From: Metabacillus crassostreae
GTDB lineage: Bacteria > Bacillota > Bacilli > Bacillales > Bacillaceae
NCBI RefSeq assembly: GCF_016908395.1
Contig: NZ_JAFBDU010000010.1
Span: 1-64,000 of the forward strand
DNA: 64,000 bases
Reading direction: 5' to 3'
Below, one piece after another: positions 1 through 9,472 of this stretch (position 1 is the first letter of the stretch; every line of letters begins with the position of its first letter). Below the pieces are notes generated by a model, which ran no database searches, was not told the DNA's origin, and saw only the letters and a list, made by a program, of their open reading frames with translations. The position numbers were made by a program, and so were the translations under genes.

Positions 1-112
1 GCAGACATTTGCTTTCCGCGGGGAGGAAGTCAAGCCTCCTCGGCTTCGCCTGTGGGGTCTCGACCTTTCCTCTGCACCCGCAGGAGTCAAATGTCCTCCG
101 CTCCATTCCACT
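1..112 (+). repeat. Family A GC-rich hairpin repeat, copy 1 (cut by window edge)
   Basis: About 112 bp of GC-rich sequence in an AT-rich context. The outer arms GACATTTG (4-11) and CAAATGTC (88-95) are complementary. An inner stem pairs GAGGAAGTCAAG (23-34) with CTCGACCTTTCCTC (59-72), with one mismatch and a bulge. Related copies lie at about 9862, 16366, 19491, 21936, 49027 and 61108, all in the same orientation. The left end is outside the window. Confidence 0.8.
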
Positions 113-424
113 ATGAGCAACAAATTTTAAAACCAATAATACACAGAAATCTGTTGAGGTTGTTTGCCATATAAGATACTAGTCTCTACTTGATTAAAAA
201 CCTTCAAAAAGAGCCTATAGTTAAGCTCAGAGTTATTTTAGAACTTTGTTGTTAAGATTAAATGAATCTAACTCATGTGGGACAAGTATGTCAAAAAAGA
301 CTCCACTAGCACTCAATTTACGAGAATGCTCTCATACGAAAAAAGAATCTCTTATTTCCCTCAAGATAAATGCTAATGCTATTATCTGTTATAAAAATTA
401 ACACGTTAGCACTGTTAAATAAAC
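113..424. other. Intergenic DNA with no recognised feature
   Basis: AT-rich sequence between a family A repeat and the terminator downstream of yvoF. I see no convincing reading frame, RNA gene or promoter here. Confidence 0.4.
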
Positions 425-500
425 AAAAGAACCTCCCCTCTCTCAAGGGTAGATAGGGAGAAACAACACCTTTTCTACCGTCTTTGATGAAGAGGTTCGG
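425..500 (-). terminator. Probable terminator of the hprK-yvoF cluster
   Basis: Read on the minus strand just after yvoF, the arms GAACCTC and GAGGTTC enclose a loop of about 55 nt that holds a smaller purine/pyrimidine stem. A T-rich tail (TTTTGTTTATTT) follows. The long loop makes this less certain than the other terminators. Confidence 0.5.
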
Positions 501-506
501 TCCTAT

Positions 507-1034
507 TTATGAATTATCTTCTGTTGTAGATAAATTGCGTTTTAGTACTTCTTCTTTTGTATAGATTAATTGCATTGGGTTTCCGCCTACGAAGGCTCCT
601 TCTGGGACATCTTTGTGGACGAGGGTTCCTGCTGATACAATGGCTCCATGTCCGATTGTTACGCCTGGAAGGATTGTGGAGTTTGCGCCAATTAATACTT
701 CATCACCAATGACGACATCTCCAAGTCGATATTCTTTTATGAGATATTCATGAGCTAATATTGTTGTGTTATAGCCGATTACAGTGTTTTTACCTACAGA
801 AATTTTTTCAGGGAACATCACATCAAGCATGACCATTAATGCGAAAGAGGCTTGATCTCCTACTTTCATTTTTAGAAAGGTTCGATATAACCAGTTTTTC
901 ATAGCTAAAAATGGTGTATATCGTGCAAGCTGAATCACAACAAAGTTGCGGACTACCTTCCAAAATGGAACTGTTTTGTATACATGCCATAAAGAGTTTG
1001 CTCCAGTAACTGGATAACGAGTTGTTTTTCTCAA
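507..1034 (-). CDS. yvoF: Left-handed beta-helix (hexapeptide) acetyltransferase, YvoF-like
   Basis: Predicted O-acetyltransferase of the hexapeptide-repeat superfamily; the acceptor is unknown. The second half holds the isoleucine-patch repeats ([37 protein letters not shown]) and ends in the usual GGNPMQLIY close, so the fold is clear. I chose a TTG start at 1034: it lies one base after the ppaX stop and has GGAGAG 7 nt upstream, giving 175 aa. An in-frame ATG at 1067 would overlap ppaX and has no good ribosome site. It is the last gene of the hprK-lgt-yvoD-ppaX-yvoF cluster, as in B. subtilis. Its role in that cluster is not known. Confidence 0.88.
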   Translation of the reverse strand: MRKTTRYPVTGANSLWHVYKTVPFWKVVRNFVVIQLARYTPFLAMKNWLYRTFLKMKVGDQASFALMVMLDVMFPEKISVGKNTVIGYNTTILAHEYLIKEYRLGDVVIGDEVLIGANSTILPGVTIGHGAIVSAGTLVHKDVPEGAFVGGNPMQLIYTKEEVLKRNLSTTEDNS

Positions 1035-1035
1035 C

Positions 1036-1677
1036 TTATTTCTCTCCGACAATTGGTAATAAATCACTCATTTTCTCTAAGATATAATCTGGTTTGTAGC
1101 TAGTAATATATTCTCTACCTTTTACACTCCACGATACTCCTGCTGTTTTTGTACCAGCATTTTTCCCTGCCTCAATATCATGGTGGTTATCTCCTACCAT
1201 AATGGCCTCTTCTGGTGAAGATCCTAGCTGTTTTAACGCCTTTAAAACAGGCTCTGGATGTGGTTTAGCGTTCTCGACATCATCTAATGTAACAACAACA
1301 TCAAAAAACTGATCTAACTTTGTTAGCTTTAAGCCCATATTTACGGTATCACGTATTTTTGTTGTCACAATTCCCAGCTTAAATCCTTGCTCTTTTAACG
1401 CTTTAACCGTTTCAAATACTGTTTCATATTCTGTAACAAGTACATCATGTTGTTCATGATTAAATTTACGATAAACTGTGATCATTTCTTCTACTTTCTC
1501 AGGATTGATCGTTGAGAATGTATCGTAAAGAGTTGGACCAATGAATGGTAAAATGTCTTCTCTTACGTATTGATCAGGATAATACGTGTGTAACGTATGT
1601 AAAAACGATTCAATGATCAAATCATTTGTATTAATTAAGGTTCCATCTAAGTCGAATAAAAGAGTGTTAATTTTCAT
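1036..1677 (-). CDS. ppaX: Pyrophosphatase PpaX (HAD superfamily)
   Basis: Hydrolyses the pyrophosphate released when HPr kinase/phosphorylase dephosphorylates Ser-46-phospho-HPr, and so pulls that reaction forward. HAD motifs are visible: LFDLDGT near the N-terminus (nucleophile and acid/base aspartates), VTTK (motif II), a downstream lysine before PHPEPV, and [10 protein letters not shown] (motif IV). The ATG at 1677 has AAAGGAAG upstream and gives 213 aa, close to the B. subtilis enzyme. A longer in-frame start at 1731 would run far into yvoD. The start overlaps the yvoD end by 11 bp, and yvoF follows after one base, so translation is probably coupled. Its clustering with hprK fits the known functional partnership. 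Confidence 0.93.
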   Translation of the reverse strand: MKINTLLFDLDGTLINTNDLIIESFLHTLHTYYPDQYVREDILPFIGPTLYDTFSTINPEKVEEMITVYRKFNHEQHDVLVTEYETVFETVKALKEQGFKLGIVTTKIRDTVNMGLKLTKLDQFFDVVVTLDDVENAKPHPEPVLKALKQLGSSPEEAIMVGDNHHDIEAGKNAGTKTAGVSWSVKGREYITSYKPDYILEKMSDLLPIVGEK

Positions 1678-2614
1678 AAGTCGCTTCCTTTCTTCTTGGT
1701 GCAGCTTCCACTTTACGCCATATCGTTGCAATCGTTATTGTCAACACAACCGCTACTACTAATCGAATGATAAGTAATGGTAAAACAGGAATTCCTAGTG
1801 GTATGAAGATTAATGTATCTTCCACAACAGCATGACAAGCAACAAGGAAAATAAATGCCAAAGTTAAATCCTTTTTACTCACATTATCTTCTTTTACAGC
1901 TTGAATCATGACACCCGCTCCATAAGCTAAACCAATCGTTAGACCTGCTACCAATGTCATTGATGTATTTTCCTTCATTCCTAAAAAGCGTGTAACAGGT
2001 GCCATCCACCTTGTAAATACCTTTAGTAGCCCTAAATCTTTTAGATACTGAATCGCAATCATTAACGGGATGACTATTAATGCAAGCTGAACAACCCCTA
2101 ATGCAGCTTTTTGTAAAGCGATACTAATGATCTCTAGCCAACCATTTGGCACAACCTCTGCGGAACTTACAAATCCATATTGAGCCATCTCACCGCCACC
2201 TTGCCATACAAGGTTCACTACAAATGCAGATATAAGGGCAAGACCAATTCTAACTGCAAGAATTACCCACAGCTTCAGTCCTACCTTTGCAGCTACTGAA
2301 GATTCAATCAGTAGATTGTGAGAAAAAGATAGCATAAGGGCGAGAATAAATACTTCTTTTACAGTTAAATCTAATGATAGAATCGCACCTATACCTGCAT
2401 ATAGGTTTAAGAAATTTCCAATAACTAAGGGAATCGCTGCTTCTCCTGATAAACCAAATATCCCCATAAGTGGAGTAATTAATGTTGCAACCCATCCTAA
2501 TATTGGTGTGTATTGAAGCAGGCTAACAATTAATGTAACAGGAAAAATAATCTTTCCTAATGTCCAGGTTGTTTGAAAGCCAGCTTGAAGTCCTGCTTTT
2601 AAACTTTTCCCCAT
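1667..2614 (-). CDS. yvoD: Nucleoside-recognition (Gate) domain membrane protein, YvoD-like
   Basis: Multi-spanning membrane protein of 315 aa related to the nucleoside-recognition/Gate family, which includes spore maturation proteins SpmA and SpmB. The transported or sensed molecule is unknown. Hydrophobic helices cover nearly the whole length, with two similar halves, each holding a gate-like segment ([18 protein letters not shown] and [17 protein letters not shown]). The ATG at 2614 has GGAGAGAG 6 nt upstream. It lies between lgt and ppaX in the same order as in B. subtilis and overlaps the ppaX start, so it is probably co-transcribed. Confidence 0.82.
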   Translation of the reverse strand: MGKSLKAGLQAGFQTTWTLGKIIFPVTLIVSLLQYTPILGWVATLITPLMGIFGLSGEAAIPLVIGNFLNLYAGIGAILSLDLTVKEVFILALMLSFSHNLLIESSVAAKVGLKLWVILAVRIGLALISAFVVNLVWQGGGEMAQYGFVSSAEVVPNGWLEIISIALQKAALGVVQLALIVIPLMIAIQYLKDLGLLKVFTRWMAPVTRFLGMKENTSMTLVAGLTIGLAYGAGVMIQAVKEDNVSKKDLTLAFIFLVACHAVVEDTLIFIPLGIPVLPLLIIRLVVAVVLTITIATIWRKVEAAPRRKEATYEN

Positions 2615-2653
2615 GTGACTCTCTCCTCGCTGCTATGTTATAAACTACGCTAA

Positions 2654-3472
2654 TTATTTACTTACATCTAGATATCTTTCCTTTGAATAGCCTTTCACAC
2701 GACGGAAGATTATTACTGCCACAGCAATCAGTATTAACACAATCGATATCACCTGTGCGATACGCAGTGATTCAGTTAACATCAAGCTATCTGTTCTTAA
2801 TCCTTCTACCCAGAAGCGTCCGATTGAATACCAAATAATATACGTTAAGAAAAGCTCTCCTCTTCTGAAATTTGCTTTTCTTAGTAGCATTAAACCAATG
2901 AATCCTACTAAGCTCCATAAAGATTCATATAAAAAGGTTGGGTGATAATATTGGCCATTAATATACATTTGGTTCACGATAAATTCAGGAAGAAATAGTC
3001 CTTCTAGAAATTCTCTTGTCACAGCACCACCATGTGCTTCCTGGTTTATAAAATTCCCCCAACGACCAATTGCCTGACCAAGAATAATACTTGGTGCACC
3101 AATATCAGCTAGCTTCCAGAAAGAAATTTTGCGAACACGTGCAAAAACAGCACCTGTAATGAAGGCAGCAATTAATCCACCGTGTATCGCTAAACCACCA
3201 TTCCATATTTTAAATATATCTCCTGGATTTTGCGAGTAATAATCCCATTGAAAAATGACATAGTAAGCTCTTGCTCCAAGAATAGCAATTGGAATCGCAA
3301 ATAGTACTAAATCGACAAAGGTATCTTTATGTAATCCACGTCTTTCACTTTCTCTCATCGCAATCCAAAGACCCAGTAAAGCTCCTAAGCCAATAATCAC
3401 TCCATACCAATGGACTTGAATTGGACCTAAGTCTAGAAATACGGGATTAATAGGCTTTATACTATCTTCCAT
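2654..3472 (-). CDS. lgt: Phosphatidylglycerol-prolipoprotein diacylglyceryl transferase Lgt
   Basis: Transfers diacylglycerol from phosphatidylglycerol to the lipobox cysteine of prolipoproteins at the outer face of the membrane, the first step of lipoprotein maturation. Seven hydrophobic segments are present. The Lgt hallmarks are [10 protein letters not shown] near the N-terminus, [10 protein letters not shown] (active-site His region) and the signature [14 protein letters not shown] with its essential Arg. The ATG at 3472 has GGGAG 8 nt upstream and gives 272 aa; a TTG at 3487 is in frame but has no spaced ribosome site. The solute-binding lipoprotein at 53.5 kb is one likely substrate in this window. 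A terminator-like hairpin separates it from hprK, so it may also have its own promoter. Confidence 0.95.
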   Translation of the reverse strand: MEDSIKPINPVFLDLGPIQVHWYGVIIGLGALLGLWIAMRESERRGLHKDTFVDLVLFAIPIAILGARAYYVIFQWDYYSQNPGDIFKIWNGGLAIHGGLIAAFITGAVFARVRKISFWKLADIGAPSIILGQAIGRWGNFINQEAHGGAVTREFLEGLFLPEFIVNQMYINGQYYHPTFLYESLWSLVGFIGLMLLRKANFRRGELFLTYIIWYSIGRFWVEGLRTDSLMLTESLRIAQVISIVLILIAVAVIIFRRVKGYSKERYLDVSK

Positions 3473-3598
3473 ATCTTCATCTCCCAATACATTTTTTCAC
3501 TTTTTATGTAAGTACTTTCCCCTTATTACCATACAACATTTTCCTTTTGACGTGGTAATATTAATGAAAATTTAACACTGTGTTTATTCATTATTAAT

Positions 3599-3621
3599 GG
3601 AATCGGTATTATACCGATTCC
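3599..3621. other. Perfect 11-bp inverted repeat between hprK and lgt
   Basis: Arms GGAATCGGTAT and ATACCGATTCC are separated by a single T. Neither side carries a clear T-run, so it is not a typical terminator. It lies about 126 bp upstream of the lgt start and could be a protein-binding site or a cruciform. No function is assigned. Confidence 0.55.
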
Positions 3622-3669
3622 ACAATTCTTCTTATAGCTATTTCTCAAAACATGTTGCTTTTAGTGACT

Positions 3670-3709
3670 AAAAAGGAATAGCTCTGCAGATAGTCTTGAA
3701 GCTTTTCCT
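3670..3709 (-). terminator. Probable terminator after hprK
   Basis: On the minus strand the arms AGGAAAAGCT and AGCTATTCCT pair at 9 of 10 positions around a 16-nt loop, and CCTTTTTAG follows. It starts about 15 bp after the hprK stop, so it could reduce read-through into lgt. Confidence 0.55.
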
Positions 3710-3723
3710 CTTAGATGTAAGGT

Positions 3724-4659
3724 TTATTCCTCTTCTTGATCTCCATCTCCAATCACACCAGCAAGCTTACTAGTGAATTGCTCAGCCGCATTTACACCCA
3801 TGCGCTTCAGACGGAAGTTCATTGCAGCAACCTCGATAATAACCGCCAGATTTCGTCCAGGACGAACAGGAACTGTTAACTTCGTTACATCAGTATCAAT
3901 TATTCTCATCTTATCTTCTTCTAAACCAAGACGATCATATTGCTTGTTTTGATCCCAGAGCTCAAGATTAATCACTAATGTGATTCGTTTAAAGCTGCGA
4001 ACAGCACCTGCTCCAAATAACGTCATCACATTAATAATTCCTAACCCACGAATTTCTAATAAATGTTCAATAAGCTCTGGTGCACTACCTATTAATGTAT
4101 CTTGATCTTCTTGACGAATTTCAACACAATCATCTGCTACTAAACGGTGTCCGCGTTTCACTAATTCAAGAGCTGTTTCACTTTTACCAACACCACTTTT
4201 ACCGATGATTAACACACCAACACCATAAATATCAACTAATACTCCATGAACGGCAGTTGTTGGAGCTAGCTTTCCTTCAAGAAAGTTCGTTAAATGACTT
4301 GAAAGTCTTGTTGTTTTCATAGGTGAACGTAATACGGCAACACCCGATCTTTCTGAAGCTTCAAGTAATTCTTTTGGTGCTTCTAATTCTCTTGATAAAA
4401 TAATTGCAGGTGTCACATCTGTACATAATTCGTCCATACGATGCTTTTTCTCTTGATTTGAAAGCTGATGAAAAAATGAAAGTTCTGTTTTACCAAGTAA
4501 TTGAACTCTTTCTTTTGGATAATATGTAAAGAAACCAGCCATTTCAATTCCTGGTCGTGACAAATCACTTGTTGTAATTGGTCGATTTATTCCTTCTTCA
4601 CCACTAATTAGTTCCATGCTAAATTTATCGATTAAATCTTTTGTGCGAACTTTTGCCAC
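3724..4659 (-). CDS. hprK: HPr kinase/phosphorylase HprK
   Basis: Bifunctional enzyme that phosphorylates the PTS protein HPr on Ser-46 with ATP or PPi, and removes the phosphate by phosphorolysis to give PPi. Ser-P-HPr is the CcpA co-repressor, so this is the sensor of carbon catabolite repression. The P-loop GKSGVGKS (residues 153-160) follows HGVLVDIYG with the catalytic His138. The downstream signature [17 protein letters not shown] is intact. Length (311 aa) is normal. The start is GTG at 4659 with a strong AAAGGAGG site. The partner pyrophosphatase ppaX lies downstream, and candidate CcpA sites occur at several operons in this window. Confidence 0.96.
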   Translation of the reverse strand: MAKVRTKDLIDKFSMELISGEEGINRPITTSDLSRPGIEMAGFFTYYPKERVQLLGKTELSFFHQLSNQEKKHRMDELCTDVTPAIILSRELEAPKELLEASERSGVAVLRSPMKTTRLSSHLTNFLEGKLAPTTAVHGVLVDIYGVGVLIIGKSGVGKSETALELVKRGHRLVADDCVEIRQEDQDTLIGSAPELIEHLLEIRGLGIINVMTLFGAGAVRSFKRITLVINLELWDQNKQYDRLGLEEDKMRIIDTDVTKLTVPVRPGRNLAVIIEVAAMNFRLKRMGVNAAEQFTSKLAGVIGDGDQEEE

Positions 4660-5064
4660 AATATATATCCTCCTTTATAACAAGAGCATTAGACAGTTGG
4701 GTTAATGTCTTGTTTACTTTGCATAGTGCTGTTTTTTGAATAAATAGTTTGTTTGCTCTTAACTTATCCGTTCCATTTTGCTGTTGCGGATATTATAATG
4801 ATCACACTTTAACGAAACAGCCTTTTTTAAAAACTTACATAACTCTAAGTCCATTTTAGCATTAGAGTGTTATAAACAAAAATAGAAGTTGTTTTATCTT
4901 GTTTATTATTCCACATTCTATTTTTATAGTCTTACATTTTGAAGTATTGGTGCTAATTTTCAGTTACAAATATGAGTTTGTTTTAACGCTACTCTGTATA
5001 GGTAAGTTCCTATATAGATGTGAACGATAATTATTACGTTCTATACAAAAGGAGGGGAATGTGG
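4660..5064. other. Divergent intergenic region, hprK and amidase
   Basis: AT-rich region that must hold the promoters of hprK (leftward) and the amidase (rightward). I could not settle on -35/-10 pairs. An imperfect inverted repeat at 5022-5041 with arms GAACG and CGTTC sits 9 bp before the amidase ribosome site and may be an operator. Confidence 0.35.
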
Positions 5065-5748
5065 GTGAAAATTATGATTGATGCGGGGCATGGAAAAGAT
5101 ACGCCAGGTAAGAGAACTGTGGATGGGATGAAGGAGTATGAGTTTAATTCGGCGGTTGCGAGTAAATTAAAGGAGCTTTTGATGTTGTTTGAGGGAGTTT
5201 CAGTCATGTTCTCACATTCTGATTCTAGTGATGTTTCATTACATGTTAGAACAAGTAGAGCAAATTCTGCGAATGTTGATTTGTTTGTGTCGATTCACGC
5301 TAATGCACATGGAAATGGAAGGGTATGGACATCCGCTGAAGGAATTGAAACATTTATTTATCAAACAAAGCCTAAAGAGGCGGCTGAGTTAGCAGTAAAA
5401 GTTCAAGAAGCGCTTATACAAGAAACAAAGCGAAAAAATCGTGGAGTAAAAACTGCTGATTTTTATGTTTTAGAAAAAACAAAGATGACAGCCATTTTAT
5501 GTGAATGTGGTTTTATGACCAACAAGGTAGAAGCAGCACTACTTCGTACAGACGCTTATAGAGCATTATGTGCAAAAGCCATAGCTAGTGGTATTGCCTC
5601 CTATTATTCGTTAAAAAAGAAAAAGAAAACACCTACTTCAACACTATATAAAGTCCAAGTAGGTGCATTTGCACAAAAACAGCATGCCATAAACCTAGCA
5701 AAAGAGCTTAAGAAAAAGGGCTATGATACGATTGTTGTTAATGAATAG
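5065..5748 (+). CDS. N-acetylmuramoyl-L-alanine amidase (Amidase_3) with SPOR domain, CwlC-like
   Basis: Zinc amidase that cuts the amide bond between N-acetylmuramic acid and the peptide stem of peptidoglycan. Amidase_3 motifs are IDAGHG at the N-terminus (first zinc His), VSIHANA (second zinc His) and LCECGFMTN (catalytic Glu). The last 35 residues (LYKVQVGAFA onward) form a SPOR-type peptidoglycan-binding repeat. There is no signal peptide. This architecture matches mother-cell lysis amidases such as CwlC, which act during sporulation, but a phage-derived lysin is not excluded. GTG at 5065 is 9 nt from GGAGG and gives 227 aa; ATG at 5059 is too close to that site. It is a single-gene plus-strand unit. 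Confidence 0.85.
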   Translation: MKIMIDAGHGKDTPGKRTVDGMKEYEFNSAVASKLKELLMLFEGVSVMFSHSDSSDVSLHVRTSRANSANVDLFVSIHANAHGNGRVWTSAEGIETFIYQTKPKEAAELAVKVQEALIQETKRKNRGVKTADFYVLEKTKMTAILCECGFMTNKVEAALLRTDAYRALCAKAIASGIASYYSLKKKKKTPTSTLYKVQVGAFAQKQHAINLAKELKKKGYDTIVVNE

Positions 5749-5754
5749 TAAACA

Positions 5755-5790
5755 GGGTCAGACTCCACAATGGGGGTCTGACCCTATTTT
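5755..5790. terminator. Bidirectional terminator between amidase and phosphoesterase
   Basis: The arms GGGTCAGAC (5755-5763) and GTCTGACCC (5776-5784) pair perfectly. TATTTTT follows on the plus strand, and an A-rich flank serves the other strand. It separates two convergent genes and runs into the stop codon of the minus-strand gene. Confidence 0.8.
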
Positions 5791-7313
5791 TAATAAGCAG
5801 CTGATTCCGCCACTTTAAAGCCATCAATCTTTTTGTAAACATTAACCTCAAATAAAGTTGTTGAGATCATCTTTTTAGCTTGTTGCAGATCAATATTCAT
5901 CGTAAATTGATCTTTATCTGGATGCTTTATCGGATCATAGTAGGAATATTGATTAACATATGGTGAATAGGTTTGAACATCAATTGTGTTTGTTTCTTTA
6001 TCAAAATGAAGCAGCCTAATAAATCCGTTGCCTCCATTTGGTGCTTTTTGATAATCAGCAAGCAGTTGATACACCGTTCGATCAACAATTCCATCTTGGT
6101 TATCATCGATTTCATCAACTCTGTGCTTACTGCCGTGATAATGACCACTCAGCACAGCAACAACATTTTTGTTGGTCATCACAACTTTTTCATATATTTT
6201 ATTTCCTTCTCTGTTTCGTTTTCCGTTTTTCTCTAAATAACTATGCAGTGATAAAATTGCGGTTCGATCTGAATACTGCTGAAGCACATCATTCATCCAC
6301 TCAATATCCTTGTCCTCTACATCCCAGCCCATATAAACAAAAACATAATCTTTTCCGTCCACAGAAATTAAGTCATAATGACCTCGATTATTTTCATATG
6401 ATCCTCCATAATAATCTTTATTCTGAAATCTAGATTTCCCGAAATATTGTGTATAATAGGCTAAATGATCTCCTTCATCATGATTTCCAGGTAAAACACC
6501 ATATGGAATTTTTGCCACATCTAATGTGTTCATATGTGCACTAGCTCTGCTCCATTGCTGTTCTTCTTTGCCTTTATTAACAATATCACCAGAATGGAAG
6601 ATATATTTAATGTTCATTACATCTTTATTTTGTGCAATCCATTCTGTTATTGATTTAAAAATCGCCGGATGATCTTGTGCATAATATTGAGTATCTGTCA
6701 TCCAAACAAAAGAATAATCATAGCCTTTTGATGAAGGTAATACTTGATCTTGAACAATCACACTAACTTTATTATTTTCTACATATTGATCTGCAGTAAT
6801 TGTCCCATTTAGTTCAAATTTAGTTTCACCCGCTACTTTTTGATCTACCGCTACCCACTTATCTTCATTCAGATTCCAAGCATACATGGTTACCTGCCTT
6901 CCAGAAAGCGACTTTCCTTCCCAATGAAGTGATAGCATATCTGAAGGTTGAATATCTGCTTCAACTCTTACATCAAATCTGTGATAAGGAAATTTGGAAA
7001 CAGCGTGTGTTTCATTTTCTTCACTATTTTTTTGAAGCAATGAATGATATTTCTCTTTTGAAAACTCTATCTCACCTAAAGGGTTGAACTTTTTAGGCGG
7101 CTCTGTTTTTGTAGCATTTTCACTTATTTTCATATGTTTCTTATTTGTGGATAAATACCGATGTGTATGATAGTAGCTTTGTGCAGCACTATATTTAATT
7201 TTCGAAGAGTTAACTGAATGACTTACAGCTTTTGTTGAAGGAAAAATCATTGGTACAAGAATTGTGAACCAGAATAAAAGAAGTACTGTTTTTCTAAGTT
7301 TCTTATTGTCCAT
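5790..7313 (-). CDS. Secreted calcineurin-like metallophosphoesterase
   Basis: Exported protein of about 507 aa with a positively charged N-terminus and a hydrophobic stretch (TVLLLFWFTILVPMIF), so it is probably a Sec substrate. After a divergent N-terminal domain of about 190 residues, the dinuclear-metal phosphoesterase motifs appear in order: TDTQYY (D-x-Q in place of the common D-x-H), SGDIVNKG, LPGNHDEG, a histidine in LSLHSY, and SGHYHGS. The substrate is unknown; relatives act on nucleotides, phospholipids or phosphoproteins. ATG at 7313 has GGGTGA 5 nt upstream; GTG at 7322 is the alternative. It stands alone, convergent with the amidase. Confidence 0.83.
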   Translation of the reverse strand: MDNKKLRKTVLLLFWFTILVPMIFPSTKAVSHSVNSSKIKYSAAQSYYHTHRYLSTNKKHMKISENATKTEPPKKFNPLGEIEFSKEKYHSLLQKNSEENETHAVSKFPYHRFDVRVEADIQPSDMLSLHWEGKSLSGRQVTMYAWNLNEDKWVAVDQKVAGETKFELNGTITADQYVENNKVSVIVQDQVLPSSKGYDYSFVWMTDTQYYAQDHPAIFKSITEWIAQNKDVMNIKYIFHSGDIVNKGKEEQQWSRASAHMNTLDVAKIPYGVLPGNHDEGDHLAYYTQYFGKSRFQNKDYYGGSYENNRGHYDLISVDGKDYVFVYMGWDVEDKDIEWMNDVLQQYSDRTAILSLHSYLEKNGKRNREGNKIYEKVVMTNKNVVAVLSGHYHGSKHRVDEIDDNQDGIVDRTVYQLLADYQKAPNGGNGFIRLLHFDKETNTIDVQTYSPYVNQYSYYDPIKHPDKDQFTMNIDLQQAKKMISTTLFEVNVYKKIDGFKVAESAAY

Positions 7314-7418
7314 ACTATTCACCCATTAATAGTATGTACAGGGTGTTTAAGAATATAAGATTAAACAAAATGTTACGTTCGACAAAAAGTGAGGATCGTC
7401 TCACCAATGATCATATTA

Positions 7419-7781
7419 TCATTTGCTTTTCTTCATCGGCTCAACGATTCCCTTTTGAATCATTAGATGTAACAAAGAGATAAAGATAGCAGCAATTAAC
7501 GCTGTACCAAATCCTTCTATTACGAAAGAATCCCCCATTAATCCTTCTGTTATCATTAAGGTGATGGCATTTATGACAAACAGAAATAATCCAAGTGTTA
7601 GGACTGTTACAGGTAATGTAAGTAAAATTAAAAATGGTTTGATTAGTACATTTAGAACAGACAAAATAAAGCTGGCTCCAAGTGCTGCTCCAATACCACT
7701 TAAATGGAATGAATCAAAAAAGCCAGCAACAACTATTAAAATTAATGCATTAACAAGAATACTTACAATCCATTTCACCAT
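7419..7781 (-). CDS. yvlD: Phage-holin-family 4-TM membrane protein YvlD
   Basis: Small membrane protein of 120 aa with four hydrophobic helices, of the type annotated as phage holin family 4. In bacilli it is chromosomal and belongs to the cell-envelope stress cluster yvlABCD, not to a prophage. Its start lies one base after the yvlC stop and uses a GGAAG site inside the end of yvlC, which suggests translational coupling. It is the last gene of the unit driven by the SigW-type promoter at 9473-9501. The molecular function is not established. Confidence 0.88.
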   Translation of the reverse strand: MVKWIVSILVNALILIVVAGFFDSFHLSGIGAALGASFILSVLNVLIKPFLILLTLPVTVLTLGLFLFVINAITLMITEGLMGDSFVIEGFGTALIAAIFISLLHLMIQKGIVEPMKKSK

Positions 7782-7782
7782 A

Positions 7783-7980
7783 TCAACTAACTTCCGATTC
7801 TTCCGGAACTAGAAAGATCCACGCGACATAAATGATTGCTAATGGAAGAAATGCTGTAAAAACCCCTACTATCACAAACAATATTCGGAGTAAAGAAGCA
7901 TCCATGCCTAAATATTCTGATAAACCACCAAGCACTCCTGATAGTTTTCGATTACTTGTTGATCTGTATAAACTTTTCAT
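7783..7980 (-). CDS. yvlC: PspC-domain membrane protein YvlC
   Basis: Sixty-five residues comprising a single PspC domain: a basic N-terminus with the KLSGVLGGLSEYLGMD signature, then a hydrophobic segment (ILFVIVGVFTAFLPLAIIYV). PspC proteins sit in the membrane and signal envelope stress. The ATG at 7980 is preceded by AAGGGTGA. It lies between yvlB and yvlD with almost no spacing to yvlD, as in B. subtilis. Confidence 0.92.
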   Translation of the reverse strand: MKSLYRSTSNRKLSGVLGGLSEYLGMDASLLRILFVIVGVFTAFLPLAIIYVAWIFLVPEESEVS

Positions 7981-8009
7981 TGTATTTTCACCCTTAATTT
8001 CTTGTTGAA

Positions 8010-9095
8010 TTACTTAACGACAATAGATCCTGTTTTAGAATCTGCAAATAAAGTTAACGTAGGTTCCTTTGATGTTCTAAACCTTAATTCCTTTTGGATC
8101 GTATCACTTTTTTCATATGAAATTTCAACATCCTTCAATAGTGTTGAAACAGCACCTAAATTCGATTTCAAATCACCTACTAGCCTACTTTCTTCTGGTA
8201 AAAGAATTTCGATGTTTCCTGTTGTTGTTTTTGCATATAGTGTTTCACAAGCATGATCTTTAACCTTGATCATAAGGTTTCCATTAAAGCTTTGAATATC
8301 AGCTCGTTCAACTACTCCGTCAAATTCAATAATTCCACTTATTGTTTCTGCAGCAAGCTTTTCATATTTTGAGTTTGCAAGCATAATTTGCCCATTTGCT
8401 GTTTCATATTCAGCTTTTTTAGCAGTAATAGATGAAAATGAGACAACTCCATTTGCCGTTTTCGCTTTTAAACTCTCTACATGTAGATTTTCCCCTCTTA
8501 TTGGACCATTAAACAATTTCACCTTTATATTTTCGTATAACTGCTCTGGGACCTTTACAGTTAAGTTCAATTTTAATGTTTTTTTCTCAGTGAAGAAAAT
8601 GAAGCGATTTCCCTCAACTGTGCAGTCAATGCTTGATAAAAATGTCTCTCTTGCTTGTTCATTATTTTCTACTCGATACACCTTTGCATCACATTCAACT
8701 CGAATATCTTGATCACCCCAAGGCTGGATACTTACGCTTCCATTAGGAACGTTAATATCTATGTCATGAAAGGCTGCTCCTGGAAATTGAAAAATGTGCT
8801 GAAGATCAATTGATTTCCCAAAATTTATATCAAGATCAATTTCCTTTACTTTTTTAACAGCTGTATCAACCCAGTCCATTAATTTTGTTCCTAATGATTG
8901 CTTAAAATCATTTGTTTCTTGATGTTCACTTTTTTGCTGTTCACCCTGATTGATAACTTCTGTTGATAACGCAGTTAGCTTTGCTTCTTTTTCTTGCTTT
9001 TCACTTTCTAATGATTCGATTAAAGAAAGTGCTTCAGTTGCAGATAGCTTACCCTCTTCAACAAGTTTTAAAATTCTTATTTTTTGTTCTTTCAT
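8010..9095 (-). CDS. yvlB: DUF4097 beta-helical protein YvlB (LiaX-like)
   Basis: Envelope-stress protein of about 361 aa. The N-terminal 30 residues (KIRILKLVEEGKLSATEALSL) match the short helical module found in YvlB/LiaX-type proteins. The rest is a DUF4097 adhesin-like repeat fold with many alternating strands (NGVVSFSSITAKKAEYETANGQ pattern, short glycine-centred turns). In enterococci the relative LiaX is linked to cell-envelope antibiotic response; that function is inferred here only by family. ATG at 9095 is 7 nt from GAGGAG, whereas the ATG at 9101 touches the ribosome site. It is the second gene of yvlABCD. Confidence 0.88.
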   Translation of the reverse strand: MKEQKIRILKLVEEGKLSATEALSLIESLESEKQEKEAKLTALSTEVINQGEQQKSEHQETNDFKQSLGTKLMDWVDTAVKKVKEIDLDINFGKSIDLQHIFQFPGAAFHDIDINVPNGSVSIQPWGDQDIRVECDAKVYRVENNEQARETFLSSIDCTVEGNRFIFFTEKKTLKLNLTVKVPEQLYENIKVKLFNGPIRGENLHVESLKAKTANGVVSFSSITAKKAEYETANGQIMLANSKYEKLAAETISGIIEFDGVVERADIQSFNGNLMIKVKDHACETLYAKTTTGNIEILLPEESRLVGDLKSNLGAVSTLLKDVEISYEKSDTIQKELRFRTSKEPTLTLFADSKTGSIVVK

Positions 9096-9126
9096 GTTCA
9101 TTCTCCTCAGTTTATATTTTTCTCTG

Positions 9127-9450
9127 TTATACAGTCATTAATAGTTTAATTCCTTTAACAATATTCCAAATAAAAACGATCAGATTGATTATTCCAACGA
9201 CTAAAATACCTCCAAAAAAGACAGTTAACATTACTGCTTCTGATGGATTTGAAAACCCGCTAAATACAACAGTTACGATTAGTGCAATAATTGAGAGAAA
9301 TGGAACTATATGTGAAATCAAGGCCTTTTTCGCATGTTCTTTAACTTCATGATGATCAACGATAAAGTAAACTGCTATCGGTAACAAAAACGGTGCAAAA
9401 AACACACTAAAGTAATTTAATGATGCTATTATCTTATTTGTTTTATCCAT
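9127..9450 (-). CDS. yvlA: DUF4870 membrane protein YvlA
   Basis: First gene of the yvlABCD unit: 107 aa with three hydrophobic segments and the DUF4870 (Tic20-like) pattern, including FAPFLLPIAVYFIV and a charged HHEVKEHAKKALISH loop. AAGGGAGAG precedes the ATG. The SigW-type promoter ends only about 24 bp upstream, so the leader is very short. In B. subtilis this cluster is in the SigW regulon, which agrees with the promoter found here. The biochemical role is unknown. Confidence 0.88.
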   Translation of the reverse strand: MDKTNKIIASLNYFSVFFAPFLLPIAVYFIVDHHEVKEHAKKALISHIVPFLSIIALIVTVVFSGFSNPSEAVMLTVFFGGILVVGIINLIVFIWNIVKGIKLLMTV

Positions 9451-9472
9451 TACTTCACTCTCCCTTACTCTT

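Noticed and set aside
7419-7781. Prophage holin
   Set aside because: The holin-family name is only a domain label; no other phage genes are nearby, and the gene sits in the conserved yvlABCD envelope-stress cluster.
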